A stretch of 64,000 bases of DNA from Nautilus pompilius (taxonomy: Eukaryota; Mollusca; Cephalopoda; Nautilida; Nautilidae). Of the stretch, positions 1 to 13,200 are shown one piece after another. Location of the stretch: positions 558,001 to 622,000 of the forward strand of contig JACATO010000632.1 in NCBI GenBank assembly GCA_018389105.1. The letters run 5' to 3'. A program made the translations under genes and the position numbers. A model generated the notes under the pieces. It made no database searches. It worked only from the letters and a program-made list of their open reading frames with translations, and was not told the DNA's origin. Numbering within the stretch: the stretch's first letter is position 1; every line of letters starts with the position of its first letter.

Positions 1-1066
1 GTTATAGTTTGGGAAAATGAATTCATGGATTTCTCAAAATATGGTTTTCCTGTAATTAATTATGGCTCATTACTTTCCATACAGCTTTCACCTTCTTTCT
101 TCCCACTTTTACATTTGCTTCTTGAAAATTATTTACCAGTGTTTAGACAGATGGTGGTGTGTCTGTATATAGAACAAGATATGTTTAGTCACATGACCAC
201 TGTGTAACACAGATTTCGTGTCAGGTATGTCACTTTCATCATCATCATTTTTTTTTAAAGTTATATAAATACGAAATTCAATTTTAACAAAATAAGAACA
301 TGTACCATCTGTGGGCCTTGGATTGAAATTGCTTATAATACACTGCTTAAAAGTCTATGGTCTTTTACAAGTTCTTCTACAAGTGCTACTTTATTCATCA
401 AATGCTACTGCTGTGTGATTAAGTGGAGTGGAAGACCCCAACCAAACAGATAGTTATACAGCTCTTGCTTAGGATGATACAGCAGCTGGCTGGCTGTCAC
501 TGCTGATAAAGAAATCAGATTAAACACTAGTATTTCTATCACTGGAGACTTCCTCTGAGCAGTTAACAGGAGAAGAGGGAATATGATCTGGTGGCATCAC
601 CCACCATATCTAGATCTAAAGATACCTACTTGTTTCATATGTCTTTAGCTTCTGTTTCTTTTATTAGCATTTGGTTTAGCTTTTCATTTTATTGCTAAAG
701 AGTATTATCCATCAGTGAAATGTTTTGGGGAAATGTTAATTTTTTTTTTTTTTTAACTAGTTCTTTTTATCTAAGAGTTCATTCCTCAGAAATAAGGAAA
801 GATCCAAATTGCTCAACTCTTACTAAGCAATAAAAATTAACTTCACACTATTTATTATTTTATTTATTTGGTGAAATTATGCTAAATTCCAACTTTTTAA
901 AATTTACATAGCTTTTGTCTTTTGGGATTCAATTTTAATAATTAGATCAATATATTATTTTCCCTTCTTGATAGCCTTTTGAATATACCACATTAAATAT
1001 CTTTTTAAAAAAAAATATTTTCTGTTTTAGCCTCAATGCTACCTATTTTGTTACTGTTTTTTGTAG
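1..1066 (+). other. Intron upstream of IQSEC exon A
   Basis: AT-rich intronic sequence with several T tracts, including the pyrimidine stretch before the 1067 acceptor. Short open frames (for example 25-207) have no family resemblance. I see no transposon ends here. Confidence 0.6.
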
Positions 1067-1241
1067 GCTTTTGCCCAAAGATACTGTATCTGTAACCCAG
1101 ACCAGGTGAAGAACTTCAGAAATCCTGATACAATCTTTTTGCTAGCTTTTGCCATCATCATGCTAAATACAGACCTACACAACTCTAATATCAAACCAGA
1201 GAGGAAGATGAAAATGGAGGATTTCATCAAAAACCTTCGAG
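1067..1241 (+). CDS. IQSEC: IQSEC exon A: Sec7 domain, hydrophobic-groove part
   Basis: The acceptor is TTTTTTGTAG before 1067 and the donor is GTAACT at 1242. It starts in phase 0 and ends in phase 1. The translation opens [12 protein letters not shown] and contains [16 protein letters not shown], the strongly conserved Sec7 motif 2 that lines the Arf-binding groove. It then runs through [15 protein letters not shown]. This motif is diagnostic of Arf-GEFs, and the neighbouring residues match the IQSEC/BRAG branch. Preceding exons (IQ motif, first half of Sec7) are not in the window. Confidence 0.95.
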
Positions 1242-4200
1242 GTAACTAGTATATTTTTTATGCTTTGTATTAAATATCTCCCAACAATGATGCTTACCTT
1301 TATCATGTGAATGGTTCTTTTTCTGGACTTAAACTAAATATGATTTTCATAGCTTTAATAGATAGTATGTCAAACAAGAAGTTCTGGCCATCTGCTTACT
1401 CATTTTGCTTTAAATGATTTTAAAATATATTATATGCCTTTAATTTGCTTTCATCCCCCCAACCTTTCACACTAGATAGGTTGTTGAAAAAAGTATCTTT
1501 CGTTCATTCCAGCCTGCAAATGAATCCCATCTACTTAGATGAAAACAAAGTTACTAGTGATGTATTAGGTAAAAAGTTAGTCCAGGCATTTTCCTGTCAG
1601 CTCAGTGCCTACATTTCTGCAATCTTACCCTTTGAGGTGATGGAAAATGTCTGACAATCCTTTATTTTTTGTACTCTTATCATCTTTCTTCAAGGCAGCA
1701 GGAAACCATCTAGGTTTATACAAACTGCCAGGGGAAAAGCAAAATGCTTGCCAAAATTATTTTTAAACTGATTGCCTCTGTTTATTGGCAGCTAATAGTG
1801 ATGATCAGATTCAGAGAACATGACCAGAGTGTATGAGAATTAGCAGAACAAACTCAATTACTGCTATTGTAATTAACTCAAAGATTTCCAGAAGTATGTT
1901 GTTAGTATAATGATTTTATTTTTAACTCTGGCATTGTTAAATTGTGAAACACTTTTTATTTTAAATATGGCTGGGGGGGTCATTTTGCAATCTTTTGACT
2001 GGCACCTAAAGGCTGGTTCCACCCACAGTAGTTTAGTAGCAACGCAGCTACATCTGTAGCGTAATCATGGGTCTATGATTGAGCGGTTTGTAAAAATCCA
2101 TTTAAACAAAATTTAAACCCCACAGGTTTTTAAATAGTGCATTGCTAAGGTTAAAATATAATTATTTTGATTATTTTTTTTTCCCTCCAACCAATTTCTG
2201 CTCAAGTAAGTATAGCTTTGATTTTATATAATCCCTGTGTCGTCCATCCATCGGTAATGTTATCTCTGGCTGATCAAAGGTTGCTGCTGTTAGCTCCAGT
2301 TTTTAACATGATTTGGTTGGCAGCACATTCGTTCCTTCTTCATACAGATGGCCCAGATTGATTTGATCTGGGTGTTTGTTGGTGATGCTGAAGTGATTTT
2401 TTTTTTCCCAGTGTTTTCTGAACTATCTCTGATTTCCTTTGGGATATCGCCTATCTCCCTCATGGAATCAAAAGGGATTTTGGTGGAAGTAAAGGGTTGG
2501 GGCAAGAACCATAAACCATTGCCTGCAGCTAAATTCTAAATGCTGGCTTGGTTAAACTATGATCTCAAACGTATAAAAACAATATCCTGAACAGGAGGAG
2601 AAAAATAAACTTTGAAATACATGATGACATAGGTATTTCTTGCAGATCTCCATATCCCAGTAATTGTGCCAATATTCATGTTTTAGAAAGAATGGTTTCC
2701 ATTGCTGGCTTACTGTATTAATTTGTTTGCAGATTTTTTTATTTTTTTGAATTCTTATACAGTAACTAATTTTTTGTCTGTTTGTCTTTGGTTAAAGTGG
2801 CTGCATATGTGCAATCTGACTCTGGTTTTATCTGCCTATAATTTAGAAAACCTTCCTATAATGTAACATTACAAATGCTCCTGATCAGGTTATGATCATG
2901 CCAATTACTTCCAAAGACTTAGCTATCAAATTGATATGGCAGGTGAAATGAAATGTTTGTAGAAAAGAAAATACAAAAGTTCACTGGAAGCCAAAAAAAA
3001 AACCAGTAAAACAGCAAAACTCACCAGTCTTCAGCTCCAAGGCTGACATTTTCCTGACTACTTGTATGTAGACAATCACAAATTTTCATAGCATTGCATT
3101 GTGGGGAGGTTTTATAAATTATTGACAGGCAGAAACCAGATTCAGATCACATACAAAAGCACTTTAAAGAGTTGACTTTTAACTAAAGTCGTGATAAAAC
3201 TTTAGCTGTTTCTGAAGTATCTCTTCTTAGCAGCTTTTGGTGTGTGTGCCCCTTCTGAATAAAAACACTCTGGTAGGGGGTGGAACTGGGAAGTCTCAGT
3301 TTCTTCACAGATATTGTAATTAACTGGTAATTTATAGCAAGAAAACTCCTGTGATGGAGAAACTAGTGACAATAAAGACAGACTGCTTAAAATAGTTGGG
3401 GGGTTCAAGAGTTGATAAGGGACCTTTCTTGCTGCCTGCTGATCTATATATTCAGACCCTGTAGATCTTTTAATGTTCTCTATTCTTTCTCTGTCTGCCT
3501 GTCAATATATCTAAGAACTACTGGAAATGGAAAATGCTTTAAAACACAAATTACATAAAACAAATTGAGATAGTTGCTTAAAAATTGAACATTAGTCATG
3601 TTGTTTGTTTTCTCTTTTAATCTAAATTTTTAGGTACATTAACTATTTTAACCAATAAAAATACCAATCATATAGTCGATACAAAATGTTTTTCCAGTGT
3701 ATGTCAGCCTTATTGGAGCAATTTTTTAAATAAGTGAACTAGAATAAAGAAACTATGCTTAAAAGGTTTACATGCTAATAATTTTAGTTGCTGCAGGAAC
3801 CAATAACATTGTGGTGAAAATCTATTTAAGGAGCCATATTTTGTAGTAGTTCTGGCTTTCTTTAAGGGTTCCTCAGGGAAGATAAATGGCTGTCAGGGTG
3901 TTTCTTAAATTGATTAATACTCATTGTTAAGTGCACTTGCCAGTAATTTATTCAATTTATTAACAATTATGTTGCTAAAAAGAAAGAAGTTTCCTGATAT
4001 TTAATCATGCTGAAGTTTCAGATGTTTGAAATTATGACCACCTGGCATAATTTGGCAACACAGTGGTCGGTCTGGTTAGAGTACTGGAATGCAGCAGTAA
4101 GGGAGGGACTCTGGTCTGATTTTCGCAAGGAACAGAGACAGTTTGACGTTCTTCTCCTCCATGGCTTCTTCTCAGCCGACCTCATGGGTTTTCTTTGGAC

Positions 4201-7200
4201 CCTTTGATTAGTAAGAGTTTGAAAGGATTATGGGAAACCTACACGCACAAAGCCTTTTTTTTTTCCCTTAGTCTATCTTGGATCATGGATAGTGATCCAT
4301 CCAGGACTGCTGATCTCCAAATCGGGGATGGCACGTGATGTTGAGTATGATTTAGAATCCTGACAAAAAGAAGAAAATTTATCTCAATGAAAAGCAGTGC
4401 TGGTAAAAAAAAACACAAAGGCAGCGAAGATGGTCAGGTACTGTACCTGTCTTCATGTCTCGAGAGACTGACAAGTTAGACTATATTTAAATGCACTAGT
4501 TAAACACTACTCACTTTCTGCACTACAGTCAACCCCCACGTAATCGCGGAATCACAAATATCTTCTGCGATTTTTTTATGGCTTTTTTGTGGCAATATAT
4601 TTTTTCATGCTTTTTAACACTAAATTATTAACAACAATATAATTTACTAATTGTAATATAAATACTAATGTAAATTCGGCAAAATATCAATATAAAATAA
4701 ATGCTATGGCTACTTTCAAACCTCCAGCCAAATCTGAGAGCGTTATTCATTTCTCCTCGCTGCTGATTGGCTGCTGCCCACGAGGCGCTGTCTCAGGCAG
4801 ATGCTGCCCAGCAGCCCCGCATCATCCAAGTTTACCGCGTGTAGCTATCTCGAGTGTTTCGCTGAGTGTTGTATTTTTTATTAAATTATTATTATATATT
4901 TATTTATATTTTTTATTATATGTTACATTATATTTTGACGTCTATAGGCATTTTTATGGACCATGTCCAATATTCACAGTTTTTCACTCTTCGCGGGTGC
5001 TCAAGGGACGTAACCCCCGCGAATACCGGGGGACAACTGTATATCATTATAAATACTTTATACAAGCCTTTTAGCTTAGCAATCTCTTATAGTTAATGAT
5101 CCTCCTGGTGTAATCGTTTTTTTTTTTTTTTTTAGGTATAGATGAAATGGAGGATATTGACAGGGATTTATTAAAGGGCATCTACGATCGCATCAGAGCA
5201 CAGGAGTTCCAGCCAGGTGTGGATCACGTGTCACAAGTGATGAAAGTTGAACAGACCATCGTAGGAAAGAAGCCTGTAAGCCGTTTGTGGTATTTTGATT
5301 TAAAGCGGAAATGTCTGTTCTCTGGTTATTCAAAACTTGCCATTAAACTGGTTTCCTTGTCACCTCATTATGATTGACTAGTTAATGTTCAGTTGCTTTT
5401 CATACCCTGTTTGGTTCTCTAATGGGGAGGCATGACTTTAAAAACAAGGAAAGTGTTTGGTTACCTGTTAAAAGGCATTATAGAATTTACTAGAAAAGGA
5501 AATAAGTAAATCGTCAAAATTGCTACAGAAAGCTCTTTGTCAGACACTCTTCGGGTGTACTGTTTACTGTCATTTGACATTCCGTAGTCTAAAAAAGGTC
5601 ATTGACTGATGAATGCTGCTAAGAAATGATGCATATGCGTAAGCTCATTTACCCATGATATCCCATGAAAAGTCAAAAAGAATCGGTTTAGCTAAGCATG
5701 TGTCAGGGGTATCTTGGTGGATGTGGTTTTGCCACCTCCCTCCCAAGCATTTTTGTCCAGATGTTCACCTGTAAAGATAAACATCCATAAGAATGCACTG
5801 AAAGGGTTTTACTGCCCAAATCATCTTCAGTTCAGTCTTAGTGTAGCAATAAACTTTGCCCTTCAGCAGAAACAGCCTTTTGTAAACCAAATGGCAAACA
5901 AATTGGAGGATTCTGGAGTTTTGAGTGGGCCCCAAGGAAAACAAACTACTCCACATGGCCAAACAACCTGACTAGAATTGAAGACGTCTTATCTCTGACT
6001 TTACTGGTTATTTGACTCACCACTGATATTTATTCCGTTTATGTTGCTTGTGTGTGTGTGTGTGCGTGCGTGCTTCTTCAGCAAACAAAATATGCGTGCT
6101 AACACGGCAAAGACTTTCACCTCAGCTTCCCTATTTCAAAATGAAATAGCTTTGCTGTTAAAAAAAACAGGAGCCAATGAGCGTAGACTTACTCCTTTCT
6201 TCAGTCACACAAATGGTTCTCGTACATAAACAGTCCATTTTTAGTCTGCAAAAATCGCAATAAATCTATTTTGTTAAATCATCCTTTAAAGTCATTAATG
6301 TTTAAAAATAAATTAAAACTACTTGTTAGATTCCCCCTCTTTCTCCAACCACTCCCCCCAAAATAATACAATTGCAATTTATTATGTCTCTTTCTTGTCA
6401 TTATTTTATGCAAATGATTCTAAAAATAACTTAGCAATTTTATGGGAAATCTCTATTTAATTTCCTGACTATCAAACCTTGATGTGTGAAGATGCTGTGG
6501 TATTTTGAAAGATGCAGAGTCTGTCATCACTAAAAGAAGATGCATGCACCCACCCACTCCGCCATATGGAAGTTGTGTAAACTAATTCTGCCAACCCTTG
6601 ATCAGTAATATGAAGTTAATAAGCCCTGACCATTCCCGGTCATATTGCATCCACATGGGTTTTAGCCCAAAACATCACTACTATTTCTCTTCAAACGAGC
6701 TATTAAAAAAAAAAAAAAAGGCAAATGATAGCAGTGTGTGAAGTATGAAATTATGTATTTCTTTAGCATCAAGACCAAATTACAAATGGTGGTATAAAAT
6801 GATTGATAGATTGTTTAGTCTTTAGACTGCTCCTTAGGAAAAAGTTAATCCTGTTTTTGGCTTCAAATGTTTGTTTGCCATTTTCCAGCAACTAGCCCTG
6901 TCACATCGCCGACTGGTATGCTACTGTCGGCTATACGAAGTCCATGATCCATACAAAAAGGAAAAGATTGGTCTGCACCAGCGGGAAGTGTTTCTCTTCA
7001 ACGACTTAGTTCTAGTAAGTTTCTTCTGATGTTGTGCGATAAACAAAACCTGTCTCACTGTTATTATTCGTATCTATCTTTCCATCTTCTATAGCTCCGC
7101 ACTAACTAAGCTGCTTCCACTAGAAAGATGGGAACAGGGATGTACACTTTCTAGTGTTGATGAAATATAGAATGTAAAATTTCCAAAAATGCTTTGGAAA

Positions 7201-10200
7201 CAAATCAGCCAAGCTGATGGCCGGTTTATTGAAATATTAACTTTTTTTTTGTTTTCTTCTCTGGATTTTGCAGACAGATTGGATTAATTTTTTTAATGGA
7301 TACCAAACCATTCCACATGAGCCTGTTGGCTCCTATCTCCAGCCAGCCTTCATTCGTGTGGTGTGTGGGTTTTTTTTTGTATTTTTTTTTTAAAAAAAAT
7401 CAATATTTTATTCCTCTAATCTCTTGGCAGATGTTCGCTCAGACTGATTTTCTAATGTTAACTCAGAAAGAGTATTGTGGAATTTTTATAGAAGGGAAAG
7501 TTTGTTGCTTTCTATTTTTCATTATGAAAAAAAAAACAATACCTTTTTTAGATGCTTAAGGCAGTGAAATGTAAAGCATTGAAGTACTAGTACGGGCTGG
7601 GGTCTAGTGTCCACACTGATGAGTTTAAACAGACCTGTGGAAATTGTAATTGATATTCTAGAAATTAAACTGAACGAAAGCAATGGTTTCATCCTATTTA
7701 CAAACAAATTGTTTCTGATATCTGAGCGCTGTTTCTGGAATGTTCTTACAGACTAAATAAATAAACAGCATCCTTTCCAAGAAACAGAGCCGTTCTGAGC
7801 GCAGTCAAGGGTCTGACAGCAGAGAGTTTTTCTTTACATCTGGAGGAAGGAACTGCGAGGAATGAAATTGTCGTGTTGTTTCTAAATATTGGTAGAAAAT
7901 ATTTAACAACAAATTGCCTGGCTGGAGATTGAGTTGCTGTAAGCTCAGGCTTCACTTGAAAATGTGTTGTGATTGCATGCGTGTAACTAACTAAAAGATC
8001 AAACGACCAGAGGATCTGCTTTAGATTGTGTCTCTCTCCTCTCCTCTCCTCTCTTTATTTGCTCGACAGTTGTGAAAATTACTTCATTCAATTCACGCTT
8101 ATGAAGTATGATAAATGTTTGCTAGTTGGCAGATTTCAGTCATCTCTGGGTTTTAAGGGGAAATGAAAAATAAAATTCCAATTATTTCTTGAAGCAGCAA
8201 AGAACCAAGCTGCTATAACTGATGATTGTGGATATTTTGTTTTGTGCCTTTACAAACTCTCAAAAAAGAAAATTCAAAAGAAGCTTTGGGCTTGAGCTTA
8301 TCTTGACCCTGGATGCCTTAATCTGACTCTTGTTCAAGAGGAAATATTTACAACTGACATCACACTATTAAAACAGTTCTCAAGACTAAACCCCAATGAT
8401 GGCAACAGGGGGGGAGATTGCAAAAGTGCTTCTTCGTTACCTGGTTGTTTTACTAGTGAGGTGCTGAGGAAATCCCTAAATAGTTCATCTACTACCAATA
8501 GCTTTGCTCTCATCTCCTATGCAAATGCACACAAATCATGGTTTGAAAATCAATTATTTTCAAAAGTTCAATCTAGAGTCTAGCATATTTTTTCCTGATA
8601 TCAGCAGATATTTTTTCTTTGGATTTTAATTATTTATTTTGTACGTCTGCCTGATTGGAACTAACATTTGAGTGTATCTTTAAATTACGCCTTCTTTTGT
8701 TTTAGGTAACAAAAATCTTTAGTAAAAAGAAGACTGGTATAACATACTCTTTTAAGCAGTCTTTTTCCCTGTACGGCATGCATGTCTACTTGTTCGAGAC
8801 ACCACGTAAGTATGCTAAAGATCACCAGGCTCTGTAAAAAGAAAACGATCACTTCAAGTTTCTTGTGACTAGAAACACGTGCTGTTAGAATTCTTTTGTA
8901 AGTGAAGTAGCTGTTGATGTAGCAAAATTCCAGAACTATAAACATTACTTCTCAGATTTAAATTGACCTGTTGGATTTCCAGATGTGTTGTTAACAGTTT
9001 TCATATTACTGATCCAATAAATTAAAGAATAGAAGGAAAAACATGCAGATCTTTGGAGAGAAACTGTGGCAGTAATTTCTCGTTATAAACTATGGACAAT
9101 GACAAGAGTTGATTATTGCTTGGTGCATTGTTTAGGTGATGAAGAAAGGATTTTTGTTACATCCAAGAGCAGAAGCACAAAAATAACAGTGATGATGGCT
9201 TTACAGTAAAAGCCATGGTAGGCAGTGGTGTGTGCCTGGCACTGTTTGCTAACAAAATTGTAGTAAAGTTTGTATGGAGAATTCGTTTGTTTAAAAAAAA
9301 AACAAAAAACTTCATTTAAGGTGTAACTGTTCTTTACAGGTGTTAACGACCCGACAAACCAGTGCATCTACATTTTAGAGATCTCTTTCTGGAAGTAAAC
9401 TGTAGTGATTGGCAGGGAATGATTACCAAAATTTTCATTTAGTTTTTTGGGGGGGGGCTGAATTTGACCCCTTTTGACTTTTGTAAATGACACATGATCA
9501 ATGTCTTTGTTCTTTTGCTTATTGTCAGGCTTAAAATTATAATAATTACAGGACCTGCAGTGTAATGGCACTTTTTAATTAAAATTGAAAAATGGTGTGT
9601 AGTGCTGATTCACTTATTTAATTTTGAGAACAGTTCTTTATAAACTTTATCACAGTGGTTATCTGCAGTTAATTATATTTCTCTCTATTAAACAGTGTTT
9701 TCCTTACAAATTTTCTATTGACCTTCATTTTAAGAGCCAAAGAATTTATTTAGAAATTTCAAACAAAATCTTAATGTTTTTATCTCGCTAATGGGTTTTA
9801 TTGATTCTTCTTTAATACTTCACTTGCTATTCTTTCTATTAACAATAGAGCTGGTTTTATAAGCTTTCTTTCAGTAAAAGAAATCCCTTGGCATTTAAAA
9901 TCTTCTGCTTATAAGAGTTTAATCCCTAATCTCTCTGCCAAGCATTTTAAGGTCTCTGTTTACAGGGCAGTGCTTATTTAGCAAGAGCATTCAACTTTAA
10001 ATAACTCCCAGAAAACTGTTAAGTGTGTTATAGTATTAAAAACTTTTTTGAAATGCATGTTTTGCTGAGGTTAAATAAATAGGTTGTCTACATCATACTA
10101 GCATTTTCATCCTCGCCAAAACCACTGTTGATAAATTTTAGACACTTTTTCTAGTTCGCTTGAAGTTAGTGTTGAAGGTATGTTATTGTAAAATTGTTTT

Positions 10201-13200
10201 GTTTATTATTACTAACACCGATGTACCATTAGAATGCAGTCACAGACTATCCCCTTTCCTCATTTAAACTTGGTTTGTTGTGTAGCCTTCATCTAGTTTC
10301 TATTCTCACCTTCAGCATGTGTGCGGTTTTATAGTATCACAGGATCTATTTGCAAAACTTGGATGATGACAACATTATTCCATTCATTAGGTTACAATTT
10401 TAAAAAAATTAAAAATGTTGATATAACTCAATGTCAAATGTAAACTGGTTTCTAACTAAGCAGCTGTTAATAATTCGTTGTATTCAAGAGAGAGATTGAA
10501 AGATTTTGTTCTACCTTGAAGACTATGCGCTTCTCTGGGAACACCTTTGTTTGAAGTGTAATCTCACAGAAGTTTTGTTCCAAGAACTATGGCAGCAATT
10601 TGGCAATTTTTTTTTTTTTTTAAAGAAAAGATCTTAGAGTTTTGCCTCACCACCAAAATAATAGACATGTGAAATTTAGTTAAAGGGTTTACTTTATCTT
10701 TTCCAGATTACCAATATGGCATTAGGCTGTCAAATAATGGGAAAGTACTTATCACCTTTAATGCCCGGAATAACCACGATAGACAGAAGTTCATAGAAGA
10801 TCTCAATGAAGCTATTTTAGAGGTGAGTCTTTGTGGATTTGAACTTTACTCTAACGGTCTGCCTTCTATTCTCTGGATTTCATTGGAGAGGGTTTGCCTT
10901 GCATGCACAGCTTATGGATCAGGTGAGGTCAAAGCGCTCAGTCAGTCATCTAGCACTGATTACATGTATTCATTGATGTCTGCGAGATTTTAGTGACAAT
11001 GGCTGCATCTACTGAAGGTCCATTTAGAGAAACAACTCGGCTTTGTCATTTTTTTCAAACTAAGAAATGTAACCTGCCTTTGCTTTTGTCATTCAGACTC
11101 TTATATTAATTGTTTCTTTTATCTTAAAATAGGAAGCACATACTATAAAAAGATAATTTTATCAGCCATTAACAAACTTTTCATAATTAAATGAAGTAGC
11201 TTGTGTGGTGTATGTAATTGGCTTCAATATTTGGTATGAAGAAATTGCCACAGAGAGATACTGCTGGCAATTAATTTTCTAAAACCAATTTTTTTTTGTC
11301 TTTGCTCATAGACCGAGGGGATGGAGAGCCTGCGTATCGAAGAAGAACTGCAGAGACATCGGGTACAGCACAATACCATTGACAAGCACTACCTGGACAG
11401 CGAGTCACGGGTGCTTGTCTACGAGCTGCTGAAACAGTCTGACCCAGCGGTAAATAGGCTGTCTGCACCTGAGTGTGGTTTGAACAAGTCTGCTTTGTCC
11501 AATTCTCTCCTTGACCTCTGTGAAGGTATGCATGGCAACAAGCATAGCCTAGTTTGATGTGCTTTTCATTTGTTTTATCATACAACTTTCATTTTTTTGT
11601 TTTCTGTTGCTTTGTCATGCTCCGCTGTGTACCTGTGATAATCAGCTATGCTCTTGTGGATCAGTCCAGGCTGTTGTCACTTGCCAACGTGCTTTCTTGT
11701 ACTGTTCATCATCCACTCATCGACTTATCATCAGTTGCTGATGATGTAACCTAGCTGTATTTTTCCTTTTGTTTAAAATAGACTTTCTCAATAAAAACTA
11801 AGGCTATTCTATGACTGTTGTTGCATGGAATGTCTAATTTATTACTGGGACTGTTTTTATTGCTATTATTTATTGTAATCTTTATTAACCCTTTCCACTT
11901 GCAGCGAGTGGCCTTTAATTAATGGACTATTTTGGCCTTTGTTTTTCTAAAAGAGAATATCTTTTTGATTTTTTTTTCCTACATCATGACATTCCTTTAA
12001 GTAATCGTAAACCTTTGTTTGTTAATTTAATTTTCTTAAAGTTTTAACTGCTGTATTTCTTCTGAGTTTTGGCCTGAAAATAAGGTGAGTTTTTGCTTTT
12101 GTGCTGTTCACACACATGTGGGACTCGGGACGTGTTAAACAAAAGTATTAGGGCAGCAAGATTCTCTGATTATGGCTAAAAGAGGAGAAACTGCGGCACC
12201 CAGAGAAAGCCCCCAGAGGAAAGATAGCACAAAAATGAGAAGAAATGCTGGCACTAGCAGTAGAGGCAGAACCAGATATACAGCCAGAACTTTGGATGTT
12301 GCCAAAGCTACCAAATTGCACAAACATGCTTCCTCTGACATTCTAGAAACCTTGGCAATATGGAAATGTTCTTATTCACATTTTGAAGAACAGAGAAATA
12401 AGCAAAGATAAGTTGGAGTGGAATTGTTGGTTAATTTGGCGTAGTGATTCAAGAGCATTTAGTTTTACTATTTGTTGCCTTGTTTCTAAAACAAGCAAAG
12501 ATAACTAATTAAAATTTTTTTTTTTAATTAGTACTATTTAAAATCAGTTTTTTTTTGGTTTTATATACCTCACTGGGATAGGATGTATCACATGGACTGG
12601 TTTTTGTAAGTTGCTCCTTTTTTTTTTTTGTTACTGTACACCAAGTCCAGAATGATGTGGTTATGAAAAGCAAAACTCAACTTTTAAATAATAAAAAAAA
12701 AAAAAAAAAGCTGGAGTATTTGAAGATAAATTGCACAAATCAAAAGATATCAGTTATTGTAAAAAACATGATGCCAACATAAATCTGTGGACAAAGGTTC
12801 TGAAGTCAGTTGTTTGTTTGTGGGTAGGGCAGGGTACTAAGGGGGTTCTCCAGAGTTCCAAAACAGTGCTGTCGACCAAGTCTATTCTCTCACACTCTGT
12901 CAGTCTGTCTGTCTCGTTTGTAGCAAACAGCAGTTTGTTTGTTTTTGCTAAGACGAGTCTGGAAAATCTATTTTATTTATTACCTAACAAAGAAGCCGGC
13001 GCAGTAAATTTCCAAATAAATTTAAATTCTTTTATGATAAGAAAATGACTGTTGTAAAAAAAAAAAAAAAAAAGCATGCATCAATCAAAAAAAAAAAACA
13101 TTTTTTTCAAAATCAAACTGGATTTATTTGGCAGTGAGAACATGGCTGTTACATACTTACTGCATGATCTGTGTGTGTGGTGTTTGAGGACAGAAATGTT

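Larger units (their letters stand above)
1242..5135 (+). other. IQSEC intron 1 (3.9 kb)
   Basis: Holds one copy of a dispersed repeat (2939-3165), otherwise unassigned AT-rich DNA, and a Tigger-like MITE (4526-5039) close to the 3' splice site. Small open frames at 1445, 2167, 2290, 3202 and 4007 show no recognisable protein. Confidence 0.7.

Noticed and set aside
4053..4140. tRNA-SINE-like A-box stretch (GGTCTGGTTAGAGTACTGG)
   Set aside because: No B box at the right distance and no tail or second copy in the window, so a SINE call is not supported.
4706..5096. 122- and 76-codon frames inside the 4.5-5.0 kb MITE
   Set aside because: They do not resemble a pogo/Tigger transposase and lie between the repeat ends of a non-autonomous element.
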